A stretch of 64,000 bases of DNA, taken from NCBI RefSeq assembly GCF_900108565.1, contig NZ_LT629971.1, positions 2,666,001 through 2,730,000 of the forward strand, given 5' to 3'. The notes under the pieces were generated by a model. That model was not told where the DNA came from. It did no database searches and saw nothing but the letters and a program-made list of their open reading frames with translations. This document shows positions 53,519 to 63,040 of the stretch, one piece after another; the first letter of the stretch is position 1; every line of letters begins with the position of its first letter. Both the position numbers and the translations under genes were made by a program. This DNA comes from Mycolicibacterium rutilum. Its GTDB lineage: Bacteria > Actinomycetota > Actinomycetes > Mycobacteriales > Mycobacteriaceae.

Positions 53519-54118
53519 GTGATCGTGTCGTCGGTCCTGCCCGCCATCGGCCTGTTCATCGCCACAAACATCGACGACATCATCGTGCTCTCGCTGTTCT
53601 TCGCCCGCGGCGCGGGACAACGCGGCACCACGGCCCGGATCACCGCAGGCCAATACCTCGGATTTGCGGGGATTCTGGGCGCGGCGGTGCTGGTGACACT
53701 GGGCGCCGGAGCGTTCCTTCCCCCAGAGGTCATCCCGTACTTCGGGCTCATACCCCTGGCCCTGGGACTGTGGGCGGCCTGGGAAGCCTGGCGTGGCAAC
53801 GATGACGATGACGACGACGCCAAGGTGGCCGGCAAAAACGTCGGTATCTTAACCGTCGCAGCAGTCACCTTCGCCAACGGCGGGGACAACATCGGGGTCT
53901 ACGTTCCGGTCTTCTTAAGCGTGGGACCTGCGGCCGTGGTGGCCTACTGCAGCGTCTTCCTCGCCCTCGTCGCGGTCCTCGTCCTCGCCGCCCGATTCGT
54001 CGCCACCCGCCGCCCGATCGCCGAAGTCCTCGAACGCTGGGAACACGTCCTGTTCCCGATCGTCTTGGTCGGCCTGGGCATCTTCATCCTGGTCAGCGGC
54101 CTCGCCTTTGAAAACTAG
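53519..54118 (+). CDS. CadD-family cadmium resistance transporter
   Basis: About 199 residues from a GTG at 53519 or 53525. Pattern of the CadD/cadmium resistance family: LPAIGLFIATNIDDIIVLSLFFARG at the start, TFANGGDNIGVYVPVFLS in the middle, and a late helix pair RWEHVLFPIVLVGLGIFILVSG; five to six membrane helices. An acidic stretch (DDDDDD) lies in a cytoplasmic loop. Downstream of the P-type ATPase with a 70-base gap, so part of the same metal-resistance unit. Confidence 0.88.
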   Translation: MIVSSVLPAIGLFIATNIDDIIVLSLFFARGAGQRGTTARITAGQYLGFAGILGAAVLVTLGAGAFLPPEVIPYFGLIPLALGLWAAWEAWRGNDDDDDDAKVAGKNVGILTVAAVTFANGGDNIGVYVPVFLSVGPAAVVAYCSVFLALVAVLVLAARFVATRRPIAEVLERWEHVLFPIVLVGLGIFILVSGLAFEN

Positions 54119-54176
54119 GCAGCTAGGAACACCGGCGGTGCAATCGGCGACAACGTGGTCATCGAAAGGAATTTTC

Positions 54177-54773
54177 GTGCCGAGCCTCAGGGGATGTACC
54201 GCCGTCATGGCAGCCGTTGTCGTCGCCGCAGCCTCGGTCACCGGCTGCACCACCGGCGAAGATGCCGTCGCCCAAGGCGGCACCTTCGACTTCGTCTCAC
54301 CCGGCGGCCAAACCGCGATCTTCTACGACCCACCCTCGACACGGGGCACGATCGGCGATCTCAGCGGACCCGACCTGTTCACCGACGAGCCGATCCAGCT
54401 GTCCGATTTCACCGGCAAGGTCGTCGTCATCAACGTGTGGGGCTCCTGGTGTGCGCCCTGCCGCACCGAAACACCGGAACTGGAAACGGTGTACACCGAG
54501 TACCGCGATCGGGGCGTGCAATTCCTCGGCATCGACGTCCGCGACAACCGGGACACCGCACGCGATTTCGTCACCGACCGCAACGTGCAATATCCCTCCA
54601 TCTTCGACCCCTCACTGCGCAGCCTGATCACCCTGGGACGTAACTATCCGACCAGCGTGGTGCCCACCACGATGGTCCTGGACCGCCAGCACAGGGTCGC
54701 GGCGGTGTACCTGATGGCACTACTGGCCGAAGATTTACGGCCGCTACTCGACCGGCTCACCACCGAGCCCTGA
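54177..54773 (+). CDS. TlpA-like thioredoxin-fold lipoprotein
   Basis: 198 residues from the GTG at 54177 with GAAAGGA upstream. Signal and lipobox VTGC (Cys at about 24), then a thioredoxin fold with active site WGSWCAPCRTETPELE and a cis-Pro region SVVPTTMVLD. Extracytoplasmic thiol-disulfide reductase. The link to CadD and the Cd ATPase suggests keeping envelope thiols reduced under metal stress or serving metalloprotein maturation; this is inferred from context. Confidence 0.88.
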   Translation: MPSLRGCTAVMAAVVVAAASVTGCTTGEDAVAQGGTFDFVSPGGQTAIFYDPPSTRGTIGDLSGPDLFTDEPIQLSDFTGKVVVINVWGSWCAPCRTETPELETVYTEYRDRGVQFLGIDVRDNRDTARDFVTDRNVQYPSIFDPSLRSLITLGRNYPTSVVPTTMVLDRQHRVAAVYLMALLAEDLRPLLDRLTTEP

Positions 54774-55178
54774 CACCTCCACAGGGGATACCAGCCTGGC
54801 GTCTCCGGTCGCCGTGGCGGCGCTCATCTACTGGTGACGGCTGCGGCAAAAGATCGTCGGGAATGGGCATCGGCGTCATCAACCCTGCCGTGACGCGGCC
54901 GGTGTCGCCGACGGGAAAGCCGGTGGTATCGCCGCCAGCCGGAGTACTCGCCACGAGGCGGTGCTCACGATCGCTAGTGGGCGTGATTGCTGCGTTCCCA
55001 GCAAGGACGCCCCGGGGGCACGGTCCGATACTGGCAACGAACTCCGCGATAGATCGACATCACCGCTCGACTAACACCGATCTGCAGCGACGAGGTTACT
55101 TGCGCGCGCTATCGACGCCCTGACTTATTGCGATTACAAGAGAATCGCGATCAACAATGGGACCGACGTTATGTTCTG
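54774..55178. other. Intergenic stretch without a supported gene
   Basis: No ORF here has a family pattern. The region carries short frames on both strands, none with a convincing RBS; a promoter with two copper-type dyads begins at 55179. Confidence 0.45.
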
Positions 55179-55195
55179 ATACCCCCCAGGGGTAG
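55179..55195. promoter_or_regulatory. CsoR-type dyad upstream of a small ORF (site 1)
   Basis: ATACCCCCCAGGGGTAG, one base off a perfect dyad; the companion at 55206 follows after 10 bases. Confidence 0.55.
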
Positions 55196-55205
55196 CTTGG
55201 GGTTG

Positions 55206-55219
55206 TACCCGCGCGGGTA
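55206..55219. promoter_or_regulatory. CsoR-type dyad upstream of a small ORF (site 2)
   Basis: TACCCGCGCGGGTA, a perfect 14-bp dyad, 26 bases before the ATG at 55246. Confidence 0.6.
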
Positions 55220-55245
55220 ACCCCTCGACTGGAAAGGGCGAACGC

Positions 55246-55392
55246 ATGAAGGCGCAAGAGAGATTCCGGCGGCTTCTAATAAGTTCAACCACGCGGTCGA
55301 TCGTCAAGTGCATCGCTCGATGCACGTTTATTGAGGTCATCGGCGGGCGCCAACCTATCAAGGCCGATAAGAGAGTGTCCTGCTGCGGCTGA
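55246..55392 (+). CDS. Possible 48-residue small protein behind copper-type operators
   Basis: ATG at 55246 with GGAAAGG eight bases upstream; 48 codons to TGA at 55390. The peptide is basic with five Cys, including a terminal CCG. It does not match a family I know. It may be a real small metal-responsive peptide or the fresh start of a gene truncated by the minus-strand hydrolase gene 52 bases downstream. Position and promoter, not sequence, are the evidence. Confidence 0.35.
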   Translation: MKAQERFRRLLISSTTRSIVKCIARCTFIEVIGGRQPIKADKRVSCCG

Positions 55393-55443
55393 TGGGCTCC
55401 GGGCCAGTCGCGCCACCTCGGTTCTCCCTTATGGGCTATGCCA

Positions 55444-56268
55444 TTAGTGCCGATCGCCTTCAGCGTCTGCGCCAGACGCGGCGGCAAGAAACCCTCTGAT
55501 CGTTGGGCCGAAAGCGTGTGCCATGTCCTCAGCGTCGAGGAATTGGCGGGACATCGAAACTTCGGCCAGTACCCCTCGTGGAAGGACGTCGGCGAGGCTG
55601 TGTGCCAAGCACTCGGGGTGACGGGTGTCGTCGCCGGCGATGACGAGTGTCGGAGTGTCGATGCGCCGGAGGTCATCGAGCGTTGCAAAGGCGCGGTCAT
55701 GGCCGATTGCCGCTGCGGCCGCCGCACTGTTGGCGTCAGTGCGCGGAATAGCCTCAGCGACCAGGTTGGCGATCAGCGGCTGAAGATCAGGAATGAACAA
55801 TTCCCAGGCGGCCTGCAGACCGCGGGAACGGGCACGCTCGGCGAAACGATCCATCAGATCGGTGTCTGCGGCTTTGTCCGCATCGTCCTCTATCGCTTCA
55901 GCACTGATGACCACCGCCGACCGGGCGATACGGGGGTGCTGGAGGCGCGTCCGCAAAACGATAGTGCCGCCCAGTCCGGCGCCGACAAGGTGGGCGCGGG
56001 TGTCATCGAGCGCGTGCATGATCGCAATGACGTCGCTGACGTACTGATCCCATCGGTGCAACGTCGGGTCGGGACAACGCGATGCTCCGTATCCTCGAAT
56101 GTCAGGCAACGCAACGCGATACCGGCCAGCGAGCCGGTCAGCAAGCGGTCGCATGCTGTAGTGATCCGGACCCCCACCATGAAGCATGATGATCAGTTCG
56201 CCGCGGCCGACGACCTCCCCCATGAGGGGCCAGCCATCATCTCCGACGTGTAACGCGCGCACCACCAA
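55444..56268 (-). CDS. Alpha/beta-hydrolase-fold protein lacking the nucleophile Ser
   Basis: 274 residues with the alpha/beta hydrolase framework (IIMLHGGGPDHY, LPDIRGYGAS, LVIAGDDTRHP). The nucleophile elbow reads GAGLGG (residues 96-101), so Ser is replaced by Gly98; a C-terminal His for the triad is also unclear. It is probably not a serine hydrolase; perhaps a cofactor-free protein, a carrier or a regulatory relative. It is divergent from copZ, with two copper-type operators between, so it may be copper-induced. Confidence 0.75.
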   Translation of the reverse strand: MVVRALHVGDDGWPLMGEVVGRGELIIMLHGGGPDHYSMRPLADRLAGRYRVALPDIRGYGASRCPDPTLHRWDQYVSDVIAIMHALDDTRAHLVGAGLGGTIVLRTRLQHPRIARSAVVISAEAIEDDADKAADTDLMDRFAERARSRGLQAAWELFIPDLQPLIANLVAEAIPRTDANSAAAAAAIGHDRAFATLDDLRRIDTPTLVIAGDDTRHPECLAHSLADVLPRGVLAEVSMSRQFLDAEDMAHAFGPTIRGFLAAASGADAEGDRH

Positions 56269-56346
56269 CTGATTCCTCCGTCGTTCCGGGATAGCGCTAC
56301 GCGCGTCGACACCACACCAGCGGCCCCGGAAAGTAGCCCTTGAAGC

Positions 56347-56363
56347 ATACCCCCAAGGGGTAT
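56347..56363. promoter_or_regulatory. CsoR operator 1 of the copper operon
   Basis: ATACCCC-CAA-GGGGTAT, perfect 7-bp arms, between the divergent hydrolase (start 56268) and copZ (start 56422). Confidence 0.7.
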
Positions 56364-56377
56364 ATGCTCTCTTACGT

Positions 56378-56394
56378 ATACCCGGTAGGGGTAT
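56378..56394. promoter_or_regulatory. CsoR operator 2 of the copper operon
   Basis: ATACCCGGTAGGGGTAT, an imperfect dyad 28 bases before the copZ start. CsoR encoded at 60307 is the likely ligand-controlled repressor. Confidence 0.65.
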
Positions 56395-56424
56395 CTACAC
56401 CCGTCGAGGATAAGGAGATCGGTG

Positions 56425-56637
56425 ATGAGCACGAGCACGTACGCCGTCGCAGGGATGACTTGCGGACATTGCGAGCTCTCGGTGCGCGAAGAGGTCAGCG
56501 AGGTCGCCGGAGTTGAAGACGTCGAAGTTAGCGCCAAGACCGGCATCCTGATCGTGACGTCGAGCCGTCCCGTCGACGACGCGCAGATCCTCAACGCCGT
56601 CGACGAGGCCGGCTACTCGGCGGTGCGTGTCGCATGA
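56425..56637 (+). CDS. copZ: CopZ-like copper chaperone (HMA domain)
   Basis: 70 residues from ATG 56425 (GTG at 56422 is also in frame), with RBS AAGGAG before. A single heavy-metal-associated domain with MTCGHC near the N-terminus and VEDVEVSAKTGILIV plus EAGYSAVRV. Binds Cu(I) in the cytosol and hands it to CopA. First gene of the copper operon, overlapping the following gene by 4 bases. Confidence 0.9.
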   Translation: MSTSTYAVAGMTCGHCELSVREEVSEVAGVEDVEVSAKTGILIVTSSRPVDDAQILNAVDEAGYSAVRVA

Positions 56638-57605
56638 ACGCCGCGGGGCGATTGACAGCGTTTGGTGCAGGACTGGCAGTGGCGTTCACGGCTGCATACG
56701 TCACCGCCGCAGCGGTCGTCCCTGATACCACGGCGACAATTGCCCAGGCCCAAACTTCCGATGCTGCAGCGGATCACAGCGCGCCGCTGACCGAGCAGAC
56801 GTCGCCAGTCGTTCCCTTCGCCGATCCGCCGGGGTTGTCGTTGGCCGAAGGCGGATATGTCCTGAGCCCGGTGCGGTCCCCCAGCGCACCCGACGATCGT
56901 GGAACGTTGAGCTTCACCATCGTCGACCCGGGCGGCACGCCGCTGCTGGACTACGCGACCGTGCACGACAAGCAGCTGCACCTCATCGTGGTCCGTTCCG
57001 ACGGCCAGCACTTCGCCCATGTGCACCCATGGCTGGACGCGGCCACCGGCACGTGGTCAACGCCGTGGACGTGGAACGCCGCCGGCACCTACCGCGTGTT
57101 CACCGACTTCCAACCCGCAGGGGCGGGCAGCGCCAAACTCACCCTCACCCGAACCGTGCAGGTGGCCGGTGTGTTCGTCCCGGCGGTGCCGAGTGCCACA
57201 CGCACCGTGGATGAAATCGCCGGATACACCGTGAAACTCGACGGTGCACTCACCGCGGGCGTCTCCCGCCAACTCACCGCGACAGTCACGCGCGACGGCC
57301 GGCCGGTGATGACCATGCAGCCCTACCTGGGGGCTTACGGCCATCTCGTTGCCTTGCGTGAGGGAGACCTGGCGTATCTGCATGTGCACCCTGAGGGGGC
57401 CGAGCCGGTACCGGGCGGCACCGGTGGGCCTGCGGTGTCGTTCGCGGCGACCGCACCCACTGCCGGGCGCTACCTGCTCTACCTCGACTTCAAAGTCCAG
57501 GACACCGTGCACACCGCCAGCTTCGTCGTCGACGCCGCACCCGGTGGCGCCAACGAGCCCGCGCCAGAGCCGTCGCGTGACGCCGGCCATGCCGGCGGGC
57601 ACTGA
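56634..57605 (+). CDS. Secreted His-containing copper-cluster protein
   Basis: 323 residues. N-terminal hydrophobic helix (about 9-30) as signal or anchor, then two similar beta-rich halves each with [17 protein letters not shown] and [17 protein letters not shown], i.e. repeated H-x-H pairs, and a C-terminal DAGHAGGH. I do not know a name for this family; proteins like it are often found in actinobacterial copper operons. Extracytoplasmic copper binding is likely. The start overlaps the copZ stop by 4 bases. Confidence 0.75.
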   Translation: MNAAGRLTAFGAGLAVAFTAAYVTAAAVVPDTTATIAQAQTSDAAADHSAPLTEQTSPVVPFADPPGLSLAEGGYVLSPVRSPSAPDDRGTLSFTIVDPGGTPLLDYATVHDKQLHLIVVRSDGQHFAHVHPWLDAATGTWSTPWTWNAAGTYRVFTDFQPAGAGSAKLTLTRTVQVAGVFVPAVPSATRTVDEIAGYTVKLDGALTAGVSRQLTATVTRDGRPVMTMQPYLGAYGHLVALREGDLAYLHVHPEGAEPVPGGTGGPAVSFAATAPTAGRYLLYLDFKVQDTVHTASFVVDAAPGGANEPAPEPSRDAGHAGGH

Positions 57606-57645
57606 GCTATCCCGTCCGAATCAGAAACTGAAAGGCAGTGGCTTC

Positions 57646-59931
57646 ATGACGACATCGACACCGGTGTCTGGCTCGAGTGTGGAACTCCGCATCGGGGGAA
57701 TGACCTGCGCCTCCTGCGCCAACCGCATCGAGCGCAAGCTCAACAAGCTCGACGGCGTGGCCGCGACAGTCAATTACGCGACGGAAAAGGCCACCGTCAC
57801 GGTGCCTGACGGATACGATCCGGCGCTGCTGATCGCCGAGGTGGAGAAGACGGGCTACACCGCCGCGCTCCCGACACCGGGCACGCCGATGCCCTCCGAC
57901 ACATCCGGTGACACCCCGCACGCCGTGGACACCCCCGACCCCGAACTGGCGTCGCTGCGGCACCGCCTGAGGGCCTCGGCCGTCCTGACGGTGCCGGTCG
58001 TCGCGATGGCGATGATCCCGGCGCTGCAGTTCACGTACTGGCAGTGGGCGTCGCTCACGCTGGCGGCCCCCGTCGTCGTGTGGGCAGCCTGGCCATTCCA
58101 CCGGGCCGCCTGGGCCAATCTGCGCCACGGCACCGCGACCATGGACACCCTCATTTCCCTGGGCACCGTATCGGCATTCCTATGGTCGCTGTATGCGCTG
58201 TTTCTGGGCAGCGCCGGCACCCCAGGTATGAAGCATCCCTTCGTATTCACCCTGGCACCGTCGCACGGCTCCGCCAACATCTACCTCGAAGTCGCCGCCG
58301 GCGTAACCACGTTCATCCTGGCCGGACGCTACTTCGAGAAGCGGTCCAAACGGCAGGCCGGAGCGGCACTACGAGCCCTGCTCGACCTGGGCGCCAAAGA
58401 CGTATCCGTCCTGCGCGACGGGGCGGAAACGAAGATCGCCATCGAAGAACTCGTGGTTGGCGACGAGTTCATAGTCCGTCCGGGGGAGAAGATCGCCACC
58501 GACGGCGTGGTGGTGTCCGGTTCCTCGGCTGTCGACGCCTCGATGCTGACCGGCGAAGCGGTACCCGTGGAAGTCGCTGCCGGAGACACCGTGGTCGGTG
58601 CCACCGTCAACGCCGGCGGCCGCCTGCTGGTGCGGGCCACTCGCGTCGGCTCGGACACCCAGTTGGCCCAGATGGCCCAGCTGGTCGAACGCGCCCAGAC
58701 CGGCAAGGCCGAAGTGCAACGCCTGGCCGATCGCATTTCCGGCGTCTTCGTACCGATCGTCATCGCGATCGCGCTGATCACCCTCGGCGCCTGGCTGGGC
58801 GCGGGATTCTCAGTCGCCGCCGCGTTCACCGCAGCGGTCGCGGTCCTCGTCATCGCCTGCCCCTGCGCCCTCGGGCTGGCCACGCCCACCGCCCTGCTCG
58901 TGGGCACCGGTCGCGGCGCACAAATCGGCGTGCTGATCAAAGGTCCCGAGGTGCTCGAATCCACTCGCAAGGTTGACACCGTGGTGCTGGATAAGACCGG
59001 AACCGTCACCACCGGCAAAATGACGCTGGTCGATGTCATTACAACGCCGGAAACCGAACGCGCGGAGTTGCTTCGACTGGCCGGCGCCCTGGAGAACGCC
59101 TCCGAGCACCCCATTGCCCAAGCCGTCGCCGCCGCGGCGGCCGAGGAACTCCACGCCTTGCCCGTTCCGCAGGACTTCGCGAATGTCGAAGGTAAAGGCG
59201 TCCACGGCATCGTGGATGGACACGCCGTCGTCGTTGGGCGCGAATCACTTCTGGCCGACTGGGCGCAACACCTCAGCCCAGATCTGTCCCACGCCAAGAC
59301 CCGCGCGCAGGCCCAGGGAAAGACGGTGGTAGCGGTCGGGTGGGACGGGCAGGCGCGCGGTGTACTCGTCATCGCTGACACCGTGAAACCGACAAGCGCA
59401 CAGGCAATCTCGCAGATGCGCGACATAGGGCTGACCCCCGTGTTGCTCACCGGCGACAACGAAGCCGTCGCTCGGCAGATCGCCGCCGAAGTCGGCATCG
59501 ACGACGTCATCGCCGAAGTCATGCCCGAAGGCAAGGTTGACGTCATCGCCCGCCTCCAAGCCGAAGGCAAGACGGTCGCCATGGTCGGCGACGGAGTCAA
59601 CGACGCGCCCGCCCTCGCCCAAGCCGACCTCGGTCTGGCGATGGGCACCGGCACCGACGTCGCCATCGAGGCCTCCGACATCACCCTGGTGCGCGGTGAT
59701 CTGCGCAGCGCCATTGACGCGATCAGGCTGTCCCGCGAAACACTGTCGACGATCAAAACCAACCTGTTCTGGGCGTTCGCCTACAACGTCGCAGCGATCC
59801 CCGTCGCAGCACTGGGCATGCTCAATCCGATGCTGGCCGGAGCCGCAATGGCATTCTCCAGCGTCTTCGTGGTGGGCAACAGCCTGCGCCTGCGCCGCTT
59901 CACAACCACTTCCGCCGACACCACCAGTTAA
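57646..59931 (+). CDS. copA: Copper-exporting P1B-ATPase CopA/CtpV-like
   Basis: 761 residues from the ATG at 57646 (an open frame begins earlier at 57349 but is antisense-like). N-terminal HMA with MTCASC (19-24), TGEA actuator motif, ion-binding CPC in IACPCALG, phosphorylation site DKTGTVT, HP motif SEHPIAQA, and GDGVNDAPA. This is the complete PIB-1 Cu(I) exporter signature. It follows copZ and the secreted protein, and is followed by a YHS protein and csoR; clearly one copper-detoxification operon. Confidence 0.95.
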   Translation: MTTSTPVSGSSVELRIGGMTCASCANRIERKLNKLDGVAATVNYATEKATVTVPDGYDPALLIAEVEKTGYTAALPTPGTPMPSDTSGDTPHAVDTPDPELASLRHRLRASAVLTVPVVAMAMIPALQFTYWQWASLTLAAPVVVWAAWPFHRAAWANLRHGTATMDTLISLGTVSAFLWSLYALFLGSAGTPGMKHPFVFTLAPSHGSANIYLEVAAGVTTFILAGRYFEKRSKRQAGAALRALLDLGAKDVSVLRDGAETKIAIEELVVGDEFIVRPGEKIATDGVVVSGSSAVDASMLTGEAVPVEVAAGDTVVGATVNAGGRLLVRATRVGSDTQLAQMAQLVERAQTGKAEVQRLADRISGVFVPIVIAIALITLGAWLGAGFSVAAAFTAAVAVLVIACPCALGLATPTALLVGTGRGAQIGVLIKGPEVLESTRKVDTVVLDKTGTVTTGKMTLVDVITTPETERAELLRLAGALENASEHPIAQAVAAAAAEELHALPVPQDFANVEGKGVHGIVDGHAVVVGRESLLADWAQHLSPDLSHAKTRAQAQGKTVVAVGWDGQARGVLVIADTVKPTSAQAISQMRDIGLTPVLLTGDNEAVARQIAAEVGIDDVIAEVMPEGKVDVIARLQAEGKTVAMVGDGVNDAPALAQADLGLAMGTGTDVAIEASDITLVRGDLRSAIDAIRLSRETLSTIKTNLFWAFAYNVAAIPVAALGMLNPMLAGAAMAFSSVFVVGNSLRLRRFTTTSADTTS

Positions 59932-59957
59932 ATCACCGCCATCTGTGAGGAGAACCA

Positions 59958-60236
59958 ATGTCCGACATTCAGAACTCCACGTCCGGCTGCTGCTGCAGCG
60001 GCACAGCCGACAAAATCGATACCTCAGCCATCGACCCTACGGTAAGAAACCTGCTTGACCTCGGATCGCAGAACGAGACCACCTGCCCTGTAATGCCCGG
60101 CACGCCGGTGAACAAGACGGTCGCCGAAGCGGCGGGACTATTCCGTGACTACCGCGGTCGGCGTTACTGGTTCTGCTGCAAGGGATGCGGACCACGGTTC
60201 GACCGGGACCCCGACAAGTATGCCGCCGTCGCATGA
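59958..60236 (+). CDS. YHS-domain protein with N-terminal Cys cluster
   Basis: 92 residues; GAGGAG upstream of the ATG. N-terminal GCCCSG, then a C-terminal YHS domain (TTCPVMPGTPVNKTVAE, FRDYRGRRYWFCCKGCGPRFDRDPDKY). YHS domains bind copper or other soft metals in envelope and cytosolic chaperones. Placed between copA and csoR. It is similar in its YHS part to the tail of the cyclase fusion at 48889-49536. Confidence 0.85.
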   Translation: MSDIQNSTSGCCCSGTADKIDTSAIDPTVRNLLDLGSQNETTCPVMPGTPVNKTVAEAAGLFRDYRGRRYWFCCKGCGPRFDRDPDKYAAVA

Positions 60237-60306
60237 CCGCGACCCTCGTCGCGCACTCCTCGCCGGACACCCGAAGTTAGTCACCACCACGCACAAGGAA
60301 AGCGTC

Positions 60307-60636
60307 ATGACCCACGCCGACAACACCAGGCACTGCCCATCAACAGGCACCACCCACCACGGCTACATCACCGATAAAGACAAATACCTCAAGCGGTTGA
60401 AGCGCATCGAAGGCCAAGCCCGCGGCATCAGCAGAATGATCGAAGAGGAGCGATACTGCATCGACATCCTGACCCAAACAGACGCGCTCACCAAAGCCCT
60501 CCAAGGCGTCGCGCTGGCACTGCTTGACGACCATCTTCGCCACTGCGTCCGTGACGCCGCCGCCACCGGCGGACCGGCCGCTGACGCCAAACTCACAGAA
60601 GCCTCTGAAGCCATCGCCCGCTTGGTGCGTTCCTAA
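60307..60636 (+). CDS. csoR: CsoR copper-sensing repressor
   Basis: 109 residues from the ATG at 60307 (frame open to 60145). The CsoR fold has C51 (RYCIDIL), H76 and C80 (HLRHC), the C-H-C copper site that the CstR-like protein at 45945 lacks. An N-terminal His/Cys tail (DNTRHC, TTHH) may add sensitivity. It probably represses the operon via the dyads at 56347-56394, and perhaps those at 55179-55219. Confidence 0.92.
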   Translation: MTHADNTRHCPSTGTTHHGYITDKDKYLKRLKRIEGQARGISRMIEEERYCIDILTQTDALTKALQGVALALLDDHLRHCVRDAAATGGPAADAKLTEASEAIARLVRS

Positions 60637-60691
60637 CACCCACATCATCAATGCGCGTCGACTGAAACGCGAAGTCCCCTAAGGAAAGAAC

Positions 60692-62824
60692 ATGACAAAC
60701 CGCGATGATCACGGCGTAGCAACATCCCACCCCGACAGGCAGGCCCACCACCAATTCCCCAGCGGACACCCTGACACCCACCCACACGGTGAACACCACG
60801 GTCATGAGAATCACACCGGCCACACCGGCCATAGTGGCCACGGCGGTGACCACGTGGCTCAATTCCGCAAACTCTTCTGGATCAACCTGATCATCGCCAT
60901 ACCGGTCGTCGCGTTCTCAACCATGTTCGCGATGCTGCTCGGTTACGACGTCCCCGACTTCCCCGGCGCACGCTGGATCGCGCCGCTGCTCGGGACAGTG
61001 ATGTACGTCGTCGGTGGCCGCCCCTTCCTCACCGGTGCGCTGAACGAGATCCGTTCCCGCAAACCAGGAATGATGCTCCTGATCGGGTTAGCGATCACCG
61101 TCGCCTTTTTCGCGTCCTGGGGCGCGAGCTTGGGCCTGCTCCACCACGAGCTGGAGTTCTGGTGGGAACTCGCACTTCTCATCGTCATCATGCTGCTCGG
61201 TCACTGGGTAGAAATGCGCTCGCTGGCCCAGACCACCTCAGCGCTGGACTCACTGGCCGCACTACTTCCCGACGAAGCCGAGAAGATCGACGGCGACCGC
61301 ACCGTCACCGTCTCGCCGGCCGACCTGAACGTCGGCGATGTCGTTGTAGTGCGACCCGGCGGCAGCATCCCTGCCGACGGCAAGATCGTCGATGGACGCG
61401 CCGACATGGACGAGTCCATGGTGACCGGCGAATCCCGGCCCGTTACCCGCGGCGTCGGGGATCCCGTCACAGCCGGCACCGTCGCCACCGATTCCGGGCT
61501 TCGGGTCGAGATCACCGCCACCGGCGACGACACCGCCCTAGCAGGAATCCAACGCCTGGTCACCGAAGCGCAGAATTCGTCCTCGCGTGCCCAGCGCCTC
61601 GCTGACAAGGCCGCCGGCTGGCTGTTCTGGTTTGCCCTGATCACCGCCGCGATCACCGCGGCGGCATGGACGATCGTCGGCGACCCCGATGCCTCGGTGG
61701 TGCGAGCGATCACCGTGCTGGTCATCGCTTGCCCTCATGCGCTGGGCCTGGCGATACCACTGGTCGTGTCCATCGCCACCGAACGCGCCGCCAGAGGCGG
61801 CGTCTTGATCAAAGACCGGCTGGCCCTGGAAGGTATGCGCACTGTCGACGCCGTGCTGTTCGACAAGACCGGCACCCTGACCAAAGGCGAACCCACCGTC
61901 ACCGCCGTCGAGGCGTCCGGAGACGACGACGGCGACACCGTGCTCGCGCTCGCCGCAGCCGCCGAGACCGACAGTGAACACCCCCTGGCGCGGGCCATCG
62001 TGAAAGCCGCCGAGGATCGGGGCTTAACCGTACCGCGCGCCAACGGCTTCTCATCCTCTCCTGCCGTCGGTGTGACCGCAACGGTCGACGGGCACGAAAT
62101 CCGAGTAGGCGGCCCCCGACTCCTCGAAGAAGTCGGCGCCCAGGAGGTTCCCGCGGCCACCGCGTGGCGCGACGAAGGCGCCATCATTCTGCACGTCATC
62201 CGCGACGGAAAGGTGCTCGGCGGCCTGCGCTTGGCCGACGAGATCCGCCCCGAATCCCGCGAAGCCGTCGATGCGCTTCACAAGCTCGGCGTGCACGTCG
62301 TCATGATCACCGGCGACGCCGAAGCCGTCGCCAATAGTGTCGGCCATGAACTGGGCATCGACCGGGTGTTCGCGGGGGTGCGCCCCGAAGACAAGGCGTC
62401 GAAAGTTGCTGCCCTGCAACACGAGGGCAAGAAGGTTGCCATGGTCGGCGATGGAGTCAACGATGCCCCCGCCTTGGCGCAGGCCGATGTCGGTATCGCC
62501 ATCGGTGCCGGCACTGACGTCGCCATTGCTTCCGCCGGTGTCATCCTGGCCAGTTCCGACCCCCGCTCGGTGCTGTCGGTCATCGAGCTGTCCCGCGCCA
62601 GCTACCGCAAGATGAAACAGAATCTCTGGTGGGGCGCCGGGTACAACCTCATCTCAGTGCCCCTGGCTGCTGGCGTGCTGGCACCCATCGGCATCGTGCT
62701 GCCCATGTCGGTCGGCGCCATCCTCATGTCACTGTCAACGATCGTCGTCGCGCTCAACGCGCAACTTCTGCGCCGCCTCGATTTGGCGCCCGAGGCGAGC
62801 ACCCGTGCCGTTCTCAACCGTTAG
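60692..62824 (+). CDS. copB: P1B-ATPase with CPH motif, CopB-like
   Basis: 710 residues. The first 55 residues are His-rich (HPDRQAHHQF, HTHPHGEHHGHENHTGHTGHSGHGG region) in place of an HMA domain; the ion-binding helix reads IACPHALGLAIP (CPH), phosphorylation site [16 protein letters not shown] hinge. CPH is the mark of PIB-3 Cu(II)/Ag pumps such as CopB, so with CopA the operon exports both oxidation states or works at different affinities. ATG preceded by AAGGAAAG. Confidence 0.93.
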   Translation: MTNRDDHGVATSHPDRQAHHQFPSGHPDTHPHGEHHGHENHTGHTGHSGHGGDHVAQFRKLFWINLIIAIPVVAFSTMFAMLLGYDVPDFPGARWIAPLLGTVMYVVGGRPFLTGALNEIRSRKPGMMLLIGLAITVAFFASWGASLGLLHHELEFWWELALLIVIMLLGHWVEMRSLAQTTSALDSLAALLPDEAEKIDGDRTVTVSPADLNVGDVVVVRPGGSIPADGKIVDGRADMDESMVTGESRPVTRGVGDPVTAGTVATDSGLRVEITATGDDTALAGIQRLVTEAQNSSSRAQRLADKAAGWLFWFALITAAITAAAWTIVGDPDASVVRAITVLVIACPHALGLAIPLVVSIATERAARGGVLIKDRLALEGMRTVDAVLFDKTGTLTKGEPTVTAVEASGDDDGDTVLALAAAAETDSEHPLARAIVKAAEDRGLTVPRANGFSSSPAVGVTATVDGHEIRVGGPRLLEEVGAQEVPAATAWRDEGAIILHVIRDGKVLGGLRLADEIRPESREAVDALHKLGVHVVMITGDAEAVANSVGHELGIDRVFAGVRPEDKASKVAALQHEGKKVAMVGDGVNDAPALAQADVGIAIGAGTDVAIASAGVILASSDPRSVLSVIELSRASYRKMKQNLWWGAGYNLISVPLAAGVLAPIGIVLPMSVGAILMSLSTIVVALNAQLLRRLDLAPEASTRAVLNR

Positions 62825-63040
62825 GAGACGGCCCGCCATGTGGAGCATCCGGCGACCATGTGAAGTTCGAATCGCCGCTCCCAACCAAGTGGAGCTTCGC
62901 ACGAAGATGAGCGAATGCAGTCGCCGGTCGAAGTTCTCGGTTATCCGTCGACCGCCGGTACCTTCGGATGCGCCGTAGACGGCGTGTAGCTGATCGACAA
63001 GCCGCCCAGTCGGAGCCGGGAAGCGGAGCAAGGAGCGCCA

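Noticed and set aside
59245..59958. Minus-strand frame of 237 codons
   Set aside because: Antisense to CopA, whose hinge and phosphorylation motifs cover the region.
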